In this document: piece by piece, positions 28,267 through 38,009 of the stretch
Layout of the letters: each line of letters begins with the position of its first letter
Numbering within the stretch: the first letter of the stretch is position 1
From: Candidatus Sumerlaeaceae bacterium
Lineage (GTDB): Bacteria > Sumerlaeota > Sumerlaeia > Sumerlaeales > Sumerlaeaceae
Assembly: GCA_026418615.1 (NCBI GenBank)
Contig: JAOAAY010000019.1
Location: 1 to 58,786 of the forward strand
Direction of reading: 5' to 3'
DNA: 58,786 nt
The notes under the pieces: generated by a model
What the model was told of the DNA's origin: nothing
The model's database searches: none
The model's input: the letters and a program-made list of their open reading frames with translations, nothing else
Position numbers and translations under genes: made by a program

Positions 28267-29829
28267 ATGTCCGAGACTCCCCAATCGCAGTCGGCTGATT
28301 TGGAGGCTTTGATGGCTCAGTTGCGCGCCGCTGAGCCTCCCGCGCGCGTGCCGATCACCCGCATTGTCGAGATGGCGCGTCAGGTCCTCGAGATTCAGTT
28401 CGACCCGGAGGAAACCCGCCAAATCCACGAGGCGCAGCACCTTGCGAATGAACATTTTGCTGCCGCTCATGAGAGCCTCGAGCGGCTGCTTCAGACCGCC
28501 GAGGAGTTCCAAGGGCAGGCGCTGCAAACGCGCAATCCCAACCTCGACCGATCTTGGCTCAGTCCCCGTCGGTGGTTTGCGGAGTTTCGGGCCCGCCTGT
28601 TGCGCCAGCAAGAGAGTTTCAACGCCCAATTGGCTCGAGTGATCGGGTTGTTGGCCGATGCGGAAACGCTTCGCCAACAGCAGGCGGCGCTCGGGCACCT
28701 CGTTGCCTCGACGAATTGTCTCGTCAGGCGCTTGAGCGATCTTGACCGTCTCGCCACGGAACGCAGCCGCGCGTTGGCCGACCTGTTTGGTTTGGCGTTG
28801 GAACGCATGGCTGCGGCCCAATCCGCCCCTGCGCCGTGCGAGTTACCGGTCATGTCGCCTGAAGAGCGGGAAAGGTTGCGCGCGCTTGTGGCGTCCGTGG
28901 CTGAGGCGAGTGCTCACACGGCTGCGTTGCGCGCCGAACTGTCGCGTCATGTGGCGGCACTGTCGGCGCGCGTCGAGCAGGCCGAGCGCGCTCATGCCGA
29001 CTTGGTTCAGACCGTGCAGGCAATTGCGGACCGGACGGTGAGGCCTGCGGCGGAGGCGCCGATTCCGGCGCGCCCGGCTACGCCACAGCCCGTTGCGATG
29101 ACGGGAGGCTTGCCCAAGGGGATGCCCGTCCCTCCGCTTAATTTTGAGGCGTTCGAGGCGGCCACGCGCGGCGACGAGCAACGCATTGCTCGCGAGCAAC
29201 GGGCCTATGTGGCTTGGTTCGCGGATGCGCCGGGGCGGGTGCTCGACGCCGGCTGCGGCCGCGGCGAGTTTCTGGGCCTGCTGCGCGAGGCTGGCATCGC
29301 CGCCTACGGTATCGACAGCGATCCGCAGATGGTGGCGCACTGCTGCGCCAAAGGGTTGGATGTCATGGAGGCCGCCCTGTTTGAGCATTTGGACGGGTTG
29401 CCCGATGCCAGTCTTGGCGGCGTGTTTCTCGGTCAGGTGGTCGAGCACCTGCCGCAAAAGGCCGTGCTTGCCCTTCCGGCGTTGCTTTGGCGCAAGATCG
29501 CGCCGGGCGGGCGCGTGGCCATTGAAACGATCAATCCGATGTGCCTGACGACATTTTCCGGGGCCATGTATGCCGACCCGACCCACCGCAGGCCGGTGCA
29601 TCCGAAAGCGCTGGAGTTTCTGCTCGGATCGGCCGGCTTCGGCGACATCGAAATCGTGTTCAACGCGCCCGTGCCGCCCGACGAGGCTCTGCAACCGCTG
29701 GCCGAGACTGCTCCGTTGGAGCCGGTGCTGAAGGATCTCGTTGTTCAGGCTAACCGAAATATCGAACGGCTCAACGCGCTGCTCTACTCTTATGCCAACT
29801 ACGCGATAGCCGCGAGGAAACCGGTTTGA
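28267..29829 (+). CDS. Coiled-coil plus SAM-dependent methyltransferase, glycan-cluster type
   Basis: 520 residues. The first 260 are helical and charged, with heptad-like stretches (LRAELSRHVAALSARVEQAERAHADL), then a Pro/Ala linker. From about 300 a class I methyltransferase follows: RVLDAGCGRGEFLGLL (motif I), YGIDSD (acidic ribose-binding end), GGVFLGQVVEHLP and YADPTHRRPVHP. Similar coiled-coil methyltransferases occur in O-antigen and capsule loci, where they modify or cap chains; that role here is inference from the glycosyltransferase that overlaps its end. The ATG at 28267 has AGGTAGGGG about 9 bases before it. Confidence 0.78.
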   Translation: MSETPQSQSADLEALMAQLRAAEPPARVPITRIVEMARQVLEIQFDPEETRQIHEAQHLANEHFAAAHESLERLLQTAEEFQGQALQTRNPNLDRSWLSPRRWFAEFRARLLRQQESFNAQLARVIGLLADAETLRQQQAALGHLVASTNCLVRRLSDLDRLATERSRALADLFGLALERMAAAQSAPAPCELPVMSPEERERLRALVASVAEASAHTAALRAELSRHVAALSARVEQAERAHADLVQTVQAIADRTVRPAAEAPIPARPATPQPVAMTGGLPKGMPVPPLNFEAFEAATRGDEQRIAREQRAYVAWFADAPGRVLDAGCGRGEFLGLLREAGIAAYGIDSDPQMVAHCCAKGLDVMEAALFEHLDGLPDASLGGVFLGQVVEHLPQKAVLALPALLWRKIAPGGRVAIETINPMCLTTFSGAMYADPTHRRPVHPKALEFLLGSAGFGDIEIVFNAPVPPDEALQPLAETAPLEPVLKDLVVQANRNIERLNALLYSYANYAIAARKPV

Positions 29830-31103
29830 GCGGCGGCTGGACACCGCCGGCCACGGCGTTGGTGACCCCTTGGTTTGGCACGGGCAAGGGTGGCGCCGAA
29901 GTTTTCTGCGGTGGCCTTGCCCGTGCGGTCGCGGCGCTGGGGCGGCCGGTGGAGATCCTCACGACCTGCTGCATTGACCCGTTTCGCGACTGGGCGCGCG
30001 ACCAATGCGAGCCGGGAGAGGAGACCTTTGGCCTGGTCACCGTGCGGCGCTTTCGAGTGTCGCCGCGAAACGCCGACATTTACCATCACTACTCGCGTCT
30101 GCTCGACATGGGCTTCGAACTGGCTGAACCGCAACAGGAGGAACTGCTGGCCAACAGCGTCAACAGCCGCGACCTGTGCCGGTTTATCACGCGCCATGGC
30201 CGCCAATACCGTTTTTTCTTTCTGCCGTATTTGTATGGCACAACATTTTACGGGATGCGAGCCGCGTTTCCGCGTCATGCGTTCCTGATCCCGTGTCTGC
30301 ACAACGAACCCTTTGCCTACATGTCCATCTTGCAGGGCATGTTTGCGCGGGCGCGGGGCTGTCTGTTTCTGAGTCCGCCCGAGCGTGACTTTGCGACGGC
30401 ACTCTACGGGCTGCATGACGCACGGCGCCTGCTGCTTGGTGGCGGGGTGACGCGCGAGTGTCTCGGGGACGGCGCCCGGTTTCGGCGCTCCGCGCGCATG
30501 GATGCGCCGTTTATCCTGTTTGTGGGGCGCAAGGTGCCCGGCAAAGGCGCCGACATCCTGTTGCGATGTTTTCGCGAGTACCTTGCGGCCCGGCCGGGGA
30601 GCCCGTTGCATCTGGTCCTGATCGGCGGCGGCCAACTCGACATTCCCGCGCCGTTGCGCGAACGGGCCCACTCGCTGGAAGCCGCAACCCACGACGAAGT
30701 GCGGGATGCCATGGCGGCTTGCGAGTTTCTGGTTCACCCCAGCCTGTACGAATCGTTTTCCATCGTGATGATGGAAGCGTGGCTCAACGGCAAGCCTGTG
30801 CTGGTCAACGGCGAGTGCGAGGTGACGCTGCACCATGTGCTGCAGTCGGGCGGTGGGCTCTATTTCACGACGGTCGGGGAGTTTGTTGAGTCAGCCGCCG
30901 TGTTGGAGGACAATCCCGCGCTGGCTCGGCGGATGGGTGCGGCGGGCGCCGAGTATGTGCGCCAGCATTACCTTTGGCCCGATGTGGCCATGAGGTTTCA
31001 CAATTTCCTTGCGCAACTCGACGCTGAGGACCGAATGACGGCGGAACGCCGGGCGATGGCGGACGAAACCGCAGCGCGGCGATACAACACAACCGAGGAA
31101 TAG
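29826..31103 (+). CDS. Family 4-type glycosyltransferase
   Basis: About 425 residues. The start is TTG at 29826, overlapping the methyltransferase stop (TTGA), which indicates translational coupling. The N-terminal half has VTPWFGTGKGGAEVFCGGLARAV (GT-B acceptor side). The C-terminal half has FILFVGRKVPGKGADILL, VLIGGGQLD, and HPSLYESFSIVMMEAWLNGKPVLV, the ExFxxxxxEA donor-binding motif of GT4. The donor and acceptor are unknown; context suggests a surface polysaccharide. It ends 3 bases before fabD. Confidence 0.88.
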   Translation: MSGGWTPPATALVTPWFGTGKGGAEVFCGGLARAVAALGRPVEILTTCCIDPFRDWARDQCEPGEETFGLVTVRRFRVSPRNADIYHHYSRLLDMGFELAEPQQEELLANSVNSRDLCRFITRHGRQYRFFFLPYLYGTTFYGMRAAFPRHAFLIPCLHNEPFAYMSILQGMFARARGCLFLSPPERDFATALYGLHDARRLLLGGGVTRECLGDGARFRRSARMDAPFILFVGRKVPGKGADILLRCFREYLAARPGSPLHLVLIGGGQLDIPAPLRERAHSLEAATHDEVRDAMAACEFLVHPSLYESFSIVMMEAWLNGKPVLVNGECEVTLHHVLQSGGGLYFTTVGEFVESAAVLEDNPALARRMGAAGAEYVRQHYLWPDVAMRFHNFLAQLDAEDRMTAERRAMADETAARRYNTTEE

Positions 31104-31106
31104 GTG

Positions 31107-32033
31107 ATGGACGGATCGAAACGGCTGGCGTGGGTGTACCCTGGGCAGGGTTCGCAGTTTGTCGGCATGGGAGCGGGGCTGGAGGAGCGGCTGCCGGTCG
31201 CCCGCAAGTTTTTTGACATGGCTTGCGAGATGCTCGGGCGGGACTTGCGGCGAATTATGTTCGAGGGACCCGAGGATGAACTCAAGCAAACGATCAACAC
31301 CCAGCCGGCCGTGCTCGTGGTGTCGGCCGCCCTGCACGAGGCTCTGATCGCGAAGGGGCTCGAGCCGGTCATGGTGGCCGGCCACAGTCTCGGAGAGTAC
31401 ACGGCGCTCTACGCCGCCGGGGTGCTGGATTTCGAGAGAACGCTGCAACTGGTCAAGGCGCGGTCAGAACTGATGCACGAGGCGGGCAAGGTCCGGCCGG
31501 GCGCCATGGCCGCCATCATGGGACCCAGCGACGAAAAATTGCGCGAACTGTGTGCCGGGGTCAACGGGGTCGTCGTTGTGGCCAACTCTAATGCTCCCGG
31601 CCAGACGGTGATCTCGGGCGAGGTGGAGGCTGTCGCCGAGGCCGTCGAGCGGTGCAAAGCGGCGGGAGCGAAGCGCGCCGTCATGCTGCCCGTCTCGGGT
31701 GCGTTTCATTCGCCCCTGATGGAAGAGCCTGCGGCGAGCCTCCGGGCGCTCATCGCCGAGACGCCCTTTGCCGATGCGCGCGTGCCGGTGGTGACGAATG
31801 TGGACGGCAAGTCCCATACGAGCGGCGCGGAGTTGAAACAAAATCTGTTGGCGCAGATGACATCGAGCGTGTTGTGGACTGATACCGTGCGCACCATCGC
31901 CGCCGCCGGCGTGGACGGCATCGTGGAGGTCGGGCCGGGGCGGGTGCTCACGGGTCTCGTCAAACGCATCGAGCCGGCCTTGATGACGGCCAATGTCGGA
32001 TCTTTTGCCGATGTGGATGTGATCTCCGGTTGA
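31107..32033 (+). CDS. fabD: Malonyl-CoA:ACP transacylase
   Basis: 308 residues. Seen: YPGQGSQFVGMG, GHSLGEYTAL (Ser94 nucleophile), QLVKARSELMHEA (Arg carboxylate clamp), GAFHSPLM (catalytic His) and VEVGPGRVLTGL. It loads malonyl onto ACP for fatty acid synthesis. GAGG eight bases upstream supports ATG 31107; a GTG directly before it is an alternative. It is unusual that it follows a glycosyltransferase with only 3 bases between them and that no other fab gene is nearby. Confidence 0.94.
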   Translation: MDGSKRLAWVYPGQGSQFVGMGAGLEERLPVARKFFDMACEMLGRDLRRIMFEGPEDELKQTINTQPAVLVVSAALHEALIAKGLEPVMVAGHSLGEYTALYAAGVLDFERTLQLVKARSELMHEAGKVRPGAMAAIMGPSDEKLRELCAGVNGVVVVANSNAPGQTVISGEVEAVAEAVERCKAAGAKRAVMLPVSGAFHSPLMEEPAASLRALIAETPFADARVPVVTNVDGKSHTSGAELKQNLLAQMTSSVLWTDTVRTIAAAGVDGIVEVGPGRVLTGLVKRIEPALMTANVGSFADVDVISG

Positions 32034-32115
32034 GACGGCATCATCCCTTGCACAGGCTACCCGCAGGCTCTATGCGCACAACCATGACAGACCGGCACGA
32101 GCAGGCATCTCTCTG

Positions 32116-34050
32116 ATGTGCGGCATTGTGGGGAAGGTCCATGTGGATCCGGCATGCCCGGTGGACGGTGCTCTCATCGAGCGCATGAAACGCACGATTG
32201 TCCATCGCGGGCCGGACGACGACGGCACTCATTTGCGCCCGCCCGTCGGGCTGGGGTTTCAACGCCTTTCGATTATTGATCTCGCCGGCGGTCATCAGCC
32301 GATGACGAACGAGGACGGTTCCGTCGTGGTCGTCTTCAACGGCGAGATTTACAACTTTGTCGAGTTGCGGGAGCGTTTGCAGGCCCTGGGGCATGTGTTC
32401 CGCACGCGGTCGGACACAGAAACACTTGTCCACGGCTATGAGGAGTGGGGGACGGAACTGGCTGCGAAACTCCGCGGCATGTTCGCGTTTGCTGTGTTCG
32501 ACCACAAGGACAACACCCTTTACATGGCGCGCGACCGCACGGGAAAAAAGCCGCTGTTCTATGCGCATGTTCGGCGCGGGGCGGCGGACGAAGCGCTGAT
32601 ATTCGCCAGCGAACTCAAGGCGCTGCTGGCCGACCCGGCCATGGACCGGCGTGTAAGCCTCGCCGCGCTCAACCATTATCTGACCTACCAGTATGTGCCG
32701 CATCCGTGGTCCATCTTCGAGGGAGCGCACAAACTGCCGCCGGCCCACTGGTTACTGTTTCGCAACGGCACGCTGCGGGTGGAGCGATATTGGTATCTGC
32801 CCTACGAACCCAAGCATGCCATCTCTGAAGAGCGCGCGGTAGAGGAGACGCTGGCGCGCCTCGACGAGGCGGTGCGCGTTCGCCTGGTCAGCGATGTGCC
32901 GCTGGGCTGCTTCCTCTCCGGTGGCATTGACTCTTCGCTGGTGGTCGCCATGATGCGCCGGCACATCACGGGCGACCTGAAGACATTCTCCATCGGTTTC
33001 CGGGAGGCGGAATTCAACGAATTGCCCTACGCGAGGCGGGTGGCCCGGCAGTTCGAGACGAACCACGAGGAGTTTATTGTCGAGCCGCACGCGCTGGAAT
33101 GTCTCGGCACCCTTGCGTGGCATTTTGACGAGCCGATGGCCGACTCGAGCGCTATTCCCACTTTTTATGTGGCGAAATTAACGCGCCGTCATGTCACCGT
33201 CGCGCTCAACGGCGACGGGGGCGATGAGAGTTTCTGCGGCTATTCGCGCTATGCCGGGCACTGGGCGTTCGACGGGTGGTCGCGCATCCCGCGCGTGCTG
33301 CGGCGCCTTGCCGAGGGGCCGCTCGATGCGCTCGCCCGCGCCCTGCCTGACAGCGGACGAGCCGAACTGCTGTCGTATGTCAATCGGTGCACGCTGATGA
33401 GCCCCCAGCGGCGCTACATTCAGAGCATGGTCTTTTTCCGCGAGCATCAAAAGCCACTGCTCTTCGCACCCGAGCACCGCACCTTTCTCAACGAGGCAGC
33501 CGCCGACTCCGAGGGGTTGACGGAGCGTCTGATGCTGGACGGCACCGCCGTCGAGTTTGCGGACCAGATGATGTACTCGGACATTATGATGTACCTGCCG
33601 GGCGCGCTGCTGCCAAAGGTGGACCGCACGACGATGGCGGTGGCCCTCGAGGGGCGCTCACCGTTCCTGGACCATCATTTGATGGAGTTCGCCGCCCGCG
33701 TGCCGGTCGAGTATAAGTTTGGCAACCGTGTGCTCAAACGGCTGCTCAAGCGCGCCGCGTCATCTATTTTTCCGGAGGATTTCCTCAACCGCCCGAAAAT
33801 GGGGTTTGGCGTCCCCATTGGCCAGTGGTTTCGCGGAGAACTGCGGTCGCTGACGGAGGATTTCCTTTTGGGAGAAACGGCCCGGCGGCGCGGCTGGTTC
33901 GATCCGGCGTATGTGGAGCGTCTGTACCTCCAGCATGTCGAGGGCCGGCAAAACCACCAGCACCGCATCTGGGCGCTGGTCATGTTCGAGGCTTGGTGCC
34001 GCACCTTCCTCGACCGGCCTGACCCGCTCGCGGGCCCGCTGTCGTTCTGA
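32116..34050 (+). CDS. asnB: Asparagine synthetase, glutamine-hydrolysing
   Basis: 644 residues. Cys2 (MCGIVG) is the N-terminal glutaminase nucleophile, with NGEIYNF and SDTETLVHGYEEWG in the amidotransferase domain (1-210). The synthetase domain has the PP-loop LGCFLSGGIDSSLV, NGDGGDESFCGY and LPKVDRTTMAV. It makes asparagine from aspartate, or in glycan clusters amidates sugar acids; the position after glycosyltransferase and methyltransferase genes makes the second role possible. It starts 82 bases after fabD. A terminator on the opposite strand lies just after its stop. Confidence 0.9.
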   Translation: MCGIVGKVHVDPACPVDGALIERMKRTIVHRGPDDDGTHLRPPVGLGFQRLSIIDLAGGHQPMTNEDGSVVVVFNGEIYNFVELRERLQALGHVFRTRSDTETLVHGYEEWGTELAAKLRGMFAFAVFDHKDNTLYMARDRTGKKPLFYAHVRRGAADEALIFASELKALLADPAMDRRVSLAALNHYLTYQYVPHPWSIFEGAHKLPPAHWLLFRNGTLRVERYWYLPYEPKHAISEERAVEETLARLDEAVRVRLVSDVPLGCFLSGGIDSSLVVAMMRRHITGDLKTFSIGFREAEFNELPYARRVARQFETNHEEFIVEPHALECLGTLAWHFDEPMADSSAIPTFYVAKLTRRHVTVALNGDGGDESFCGYSRYAGHWAFDGWSRIPRVLRRLAEGPLDALARALPDSGRAELLSYVNRCTLMSPQRRYIQSMVFFREHQKPLLFAPEHRTFLNEAAADSEGLTERLMLDGTAVEFADQMMYSDIMMYLPGALLPKVDRTTMAVALEGRSPFLDHHLMEFAARVPVEYKFGNRVLKRLLKRAASSIFPEDFLNRPKMGFGVPIGQWFRGELRSLTEDFLLGETARRRGWFDPAYVERLYLQHVEGRQNHQHRIWALVMFEAWCRTFLDRPDPLAGPLSF

Positions 34051-34070
34051 GAGCCGGCGGCGGGGCGCAC

Positions 34071-34107
34071 CAAAACAAACCGGGCAGGCCCTTGGGGGGC
34101 CTGCCCG
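34071..34107 (-). terminator. Rho-independent terminator of ppdK
   Basis: A perfect 11-bp stem (34081-34091 with 34097-34107) and five-base loop, followed on the minus strand by GTTTGTTTTGG. It lies about 49 bases past the ppdK stop. A second small hairpin (34114-34130) precedes it. It may also slow plus-strand transcription leaving asnB. Confidence 0.8.
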
Positions 34108-34155
34108 TCGTCAGCCCGGCACGGTGCCGGGACGATTACAACATGGGAAAACGGA

Positions 34156-37080
34156 TTACTTCTTGGCAGCCGCCTTCTTGGGGGCGGCTTTTTTTGCCGC
34201 CGGCTTCTTGGCAGCGGCTTTCTTCGGAGCAGCCTTTGCTGCAGCGGCCTTCTTCGGGGCAGCCTTCTTCGCTGTTGCCTTCTTCGCTACGGGCACTGTC
34301 GGCCTCCTTGCCGATTTTTTCGCCGAGCCGGCCGTTGTCACAGCCTTACCTTTCGCGGCGGCCTCCCGCTCCTCGACGGCCGCCTGAGCCGCCGCCAGCC
34401 GGGCGATGGGAACCCGGTAGGGCGAGCAAGAAACATAGTCGAGGCCCACGCTGTGGCAGAACTTCACCGACGCGGGATCACCGCCATGCTCCCCGCAGAT
34501 GCCGCACTTCAGGTCAGGCCGGGCGTCGCGTCCGGACTTGACTGCCATGCTCATTAGCAAGCCCACGCCGGCAGTGTCAAGGCTTTGGAATGGATCGCCG
34601 GGAAGGATTTTGTTTTCCACATAGAACGGCAGGAACTTGCCGGCGTCGTCGCGCGAGAAGCCGAAGGTCATCTGGGTCAGGTCGTTGGTTCCGAAACTGA
34701 AGAACTCCGCCTCCGCCGCAATTTCATTGGCCACCAGCGCCGCGCGCGGAACCTCGATCATCGTGCCCACAAGGTAGGGGAACTTCACCTTTTGCTCGGC
34801 CATGACCTTTTGAGCGGTCTCGACGATGATGGCTTTCTGGTTCCTCATCTCCTCGACCGTGCCGGTGAGCGGCACCATGACTTCCGGCTGCACCTTGCCG
34901 CCCTCTTTTTTGATCTTGGCCGCGGCCTCGAAAATGGCGCGGGCTTGCATTTCGGTGATCTCCGGATAGACAATGCCGAGCCGGCATCCGCGGTGGCCGA
35001 GCATCGGGTTGAACTCGTGGAGGCTGACAATCTTTTTCGCCACGACATCCGGCGACACGCCGAGTTCCTTGGCCACTTCGGCGATCTTTTCGCGGTCGCC
35101 TTCGTGCGGCAGGAACTCGTGCAGGGGCGGATCGAGCAGGCGGATCGTCACCGGACGGCCGCCCATCTCCTTGAAGATGCCGTAGAAGTCATCGCGCTGG
35201 TAGCCGATGATCTTGCCCAGAGCCTCGCGCCGCTGCGCCACCGTATCGGAGAGGATCATCCGGCGGACATGGAGGATGCGCTGCGTGTCGAAGAACATGT
35301 GCTCGGTCCGGCACAGTCCGATGCCCTCTGCGCCGAACAGCACGGCCATGCGCGAATCCTCCGGCGTGTCGGCGTTGGTGCGCACCTTCAGGACGCGCTC
35401 TGCGTCCACCCATTTCATGAAGGTTTCGTAGTATCCGAAGATGGCGCTGTCCTTGGGCTTCATCTGGCCGCGCAGCACCTGGACGATCTCCGAGTCAATC
35501 ACCGGAACCTGCCCGAGGTACACCTCGCCCTTCGACCCGTCGAGTGAAATGTAATCATATTCCTTGACTACGATGTCGCCGACCGTGAAGCAGGCGTTCT
35601 TGTCGTCAATGTGGATCTCGCCGGCGCCGCAGACGCAGCATTTGCCCATGCCGCGGGCCACCACGGCGGCGTGGCTGGTCTTGCCGCCGCGGGCCGTCAG
35701 GATGCCCTGTGCGGCGTGCATGCCGGCCACATCCTCGGGGCTGGTCTCGAGGCGGACGAGGATGACCTTCTCGCCTTTGGCCTTCATCTCGACGGCGTGG
35801 TCGGCGGTGAAGACCACCTTGCCCACGGCGGCGCCGGGGCTGGCGTTGATGCCCTTGGCGATGCGGTTCTTCTTCGCCTTGGGATCAAACATCGGATGCA
35901 GCAACTGGTCCAACTGGTCCGGGTCCACGCGTTTGACGGCCGTGCTCGGGGTGATGAGTTTTTCTTTCACGAGGTCCACGGCGATGCGCACGGCGGCTGT
36001 CGCCGTCCGTTTGCCGTTGCGCGTCTGGAGCATCCAGAGTTTGCCGTTCTGGATCGTAAACTCGATGTCCTGCATGTCCTTGTAGTGGCGCTCGAGCAGC
36101 GTGTAGATGCGCACGAGTTCCTTATAACACTTGGGCATCTCTTTTTCGAGCGTGGGCAGGCTGCCGTCGTCGCCGTGGCTGCGGCTTTCCTCGTTGATGG
36201 GCTGGGGGGTGCGGATGCCGGCCACCACATCCTCGCCCTGCGCGTTTTTGAGCCATTCGCCGAAGAAACGCTTTTCGCCGGTGGCCGGGTCGCGTGTGAA
36301 GGCCACGCCGGTGGCGCAGTCGTCGCCCATGTTGCCGTACACCATCGAGCAGACATTCACGGCCGTGCCCCACCATTCCGGAATATTATTGATCTTCCGG
36401 TAGTCCACGGCCTTCTTCTTGTTCCAACTCTGGAACACCGCCCCGATGGCCAGTTCCAATTGCTTCCACGGGTCAGACGGAAACGCCGAACCGACATGGT
36501 CCTTGTAAATCTTCATGTAGTCGGCGGTGAGTTGCTTCAACTGCTCCGCGTTGAGTTCGGTGTCGAGTTTCACGCCGACTTCTTTTTTCAACTCGTCGAG
36601 CCTGCGGCCGAAGAGTTCGTCCTCGATCTCCATGACGACTTTGGAAAACATGTGGACAAAGCGGCGGTACAGGTCCCACGCGAAGCGCTCGTTTTTTGTC
36701 TTGGCGATGATGCCCTGCAGCGTTTGCTCGTTGAGGCCGAGGTTGAGCACGGTCTCCATCATGCCGGGCATGGAGGCGCGTGCGCCCGAGCGCACGGAAA
36801 CCAGCAGCGGGTTTTTCGGATCGCCGAACTTGGCACCCATGACCTTCTCGACGCGCGCCATGTGACTGCGGATCTCCTTGTCGAGACCCGGCGGCAACTT
36901 GCGGCCGTGCTGGTAGTAGTAGGTGCAGACCTCGGTCGTGATGGTGAACCCGGCCGGCACGGGAAGCCCGAGTCGGGCCATCTCGCCCAGGTTGGCCCCC
37001 TTGCCGCCAAGCAGGTTTTTCATCTCGGCGCCGCCCTCGCTTTTGCCGTCGCCAAAGAAATACACGAACTTCTGAGCCAT
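34156..37080 (-). CDS. ppdK: Pyruvate, phosphate dikinase with a histone-H1-like C-terminal tail
   Basis: 974 residues; typical PPDK is about 870-900. ATP-grasp N-terminus ([26 protein letters not shown]), the phosphohistidine domain [21 protein letters not shown] and the C-terminal PEP/pyruvate barrel with [12 protein letters not shown] all look intact. The canonical end [11 protein letters not shown] is followed by about 75 more residues; the last 55 (bases 34159-34323) hold 19 Lys and 2 Arg as AKKAAPKK repeats, like AlgP or histone H1 tails. The enzyme interconverts pyruvate + ATP + Pi with PEP + AMP + PPi. The tail may bind DNA, RNA or polyphosphate (inference). Confidence 0.95.
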   Translation of the reverse strand: MAQKFVYFFGDGKSEGGAEMKNLLGGKGANLGEMARLGLPVPAGFTITTEVCTYYYQHGRKLPPGLDKEIRSHMARVEKVMGAKFGDPKNPLLVSVRSGARASMPGMMETVLNLGLNEQTLQGIIAKTKNERFAWDLYRRFVHMFSKVVMEIEDELFGRRLDELKKEVGVKLDTELNAEQLKQLTADYMKIYKDHVGSAFPSDPWKQLELAIGAVFQSWNKKKAVDYRKINNIPEWWGTAVNVCSMVYGNMGDDCATGVAFTRDPATGEKRFFGEWLKNAQGEDVVAGIRTPQPINEESRSHGDDGSLPTLEKEMPKCYKELVRIYTLLERHYKDMQDIEFTIQNGKLWMLQTRNGKRTATAAVRIAVDLVKEKLITPSTAVKRVDPDQLDQLLHPMFDPKAKKNRIAKGINASPGAAVGKVVFTADHAVEMKAKGEKVILVRLETSPEDVAGMHAAQGILTARGGKTSHAAVVARGMGKCCVCGAGEIHIDDKNACFTVGDIVVKEYDYISLDGSKGEVYLGQVPVIDSEIVQVLRGQMKPKDSAIFGYYETFMKWVDAERVLKVRTNADTPEDSRMAVLFGAEGIGLCRTEHMFFDTQRILHVRRMILSDTVAQRREALGKIIGYQRDDFYGIFKEMGGRPVTIRLLDPPLHEFLPHEGDREKIAEVAKELGVSPDVVAKKIVSLHEFNPMLGHRGCRLGIVYPEITEMQARAIFEAAAKIKKEGGKVQPEVMVPLTGTVEEMRNQKAIIVETAQKVMAEQKVKFPYLVGTMIEVPRAALVANEIAAEAEFFSFGTNDLTQMTFGFSRDDAGKFLPFYVENKILPGDPFQSLDTAGVGLLMSMAVKSGRDARPDLKCGICGEHGGDPASVKFCHSVGLDYVSCSPYRVPIARLAAAQAAVEEREAAAKGKAVTTAGSAKKSARRPTVPVAKKATAKKAAPKKAAAAKAAPKKAAAKKPAAKKAAPKKAAAKK

Positions 37081-37340
37081 GTGATCCTGTTCCTTTCATC
37101 CGCGCCGACCCTTGCGGTTCCGCCGCGCCCGGCGGGCACGGCCGAACCCGCGGCTCGATGGCCGCCGCGGTTTCGTATTGCCTCATGTTAAAATGGACTG
37201 CTTGTGTGCGCGGTCACCGGCGCCCGACGGGGCGCTTCACTCCGCGCAAACAAGGCGCGATTCCGTGGCCGGTTCCGGGCCTTGTCAAAAACAATCCGTC
37301 ATACGGGACCAAAACGGTACCGGCAGCGGCGGTCTGACTG

Positions 37341-38009
37341 CTAGTGCCAAGCCTCCACCTCCTTGATGCGCTCCTTGGGCATCATGATCAGCAAGGAGTC
37401 GCCCTCGGTGATGAAATCGTCCGGATCGGGCGGCACTAGCAACTCGCTCGATGTCCCCCCGGTGGGGTCCGGCCGCCGAATGGCCAGCACCAAAGCGCCG
37501 TGACGGGCGCGAAGGTTCAGGTCCTTGAGTGTCTTGGTAAGAAAACTCTTGGGTGCGGGCACCTCGAGGATCGCGTGCGAGTCGCCAACCGTCATCAGGT
37601 CGCGGAACACAGGGTGCACGATCAGATCCACCACATGGCGCGCCGACTCCTGCTCCGGTTGCACGACCGTGGGCACCCCGATGCGCTTGAGGATTTTGCA
37701 GTGCTTGTCGTCTTCCGCCTTGGCGACGATGCGTTTGGCCTTGAGGTCCAGCAATGACATGCAGATCAAAACGCTGGCCTCCACATCATCGCCGATGGCG
37801 ACGACGATGACATCCAGTTGCTCGGGGCCGATTTTCTTGAGCAGCAGTTCGTTCGTGGCGTCGCCGACGATGGGTTCGACCACGGAGGAGGAGAAGCGCT
37901 CGACCCGCTCCTCTTTCGAATCAATGACGATCACCTCGTGGCCGCCTTCGATGAAGGCTTCTGCCGTCGCGGTGCCGAAACTGCCCAGACCAATGACTGC
38001 CACCTGCAT
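37341..38009 (-). CDS. ktrA: K+ uptake regulatory subunit KtrA/TrkA (RCK)
   Basis: 222 residues. RCK_N Rossmann domain with VIGLGSFGTATAEAFIEGGHEV and the acidic VIDSKEE, then an RCK_C domain (about 140-220) with KTLKDLNLRARHGALVLAIRR and FITEGDSLLIM. It gates the membrane K+ channel subunit by nucleotide binding. Its ATG shares one base with the stop of the upstream ktrB gene (TAATG), so the two are translationally coupled. Confidence 0.9.
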   Translation of the reverse strand: MQVAVIGLGSFGTATAEAFIEGGHEVIVIDSKEERVERFSSSVVEPIVGDATNELLLKKIGPEQLDVIVVAIGDDVEASVLICMSLLDLKAKRIVAKAEDDKHCKILKRIGVPTVVQPEQESARHVVDLIVHPVFRDLMTVGDSHAILEVPAPKSFLTKTLKDLNLRARHGALVLAIRRPDPTGGTSSELLVPPDPDDFITEGDSLLIMMPKERIKEVEAWH

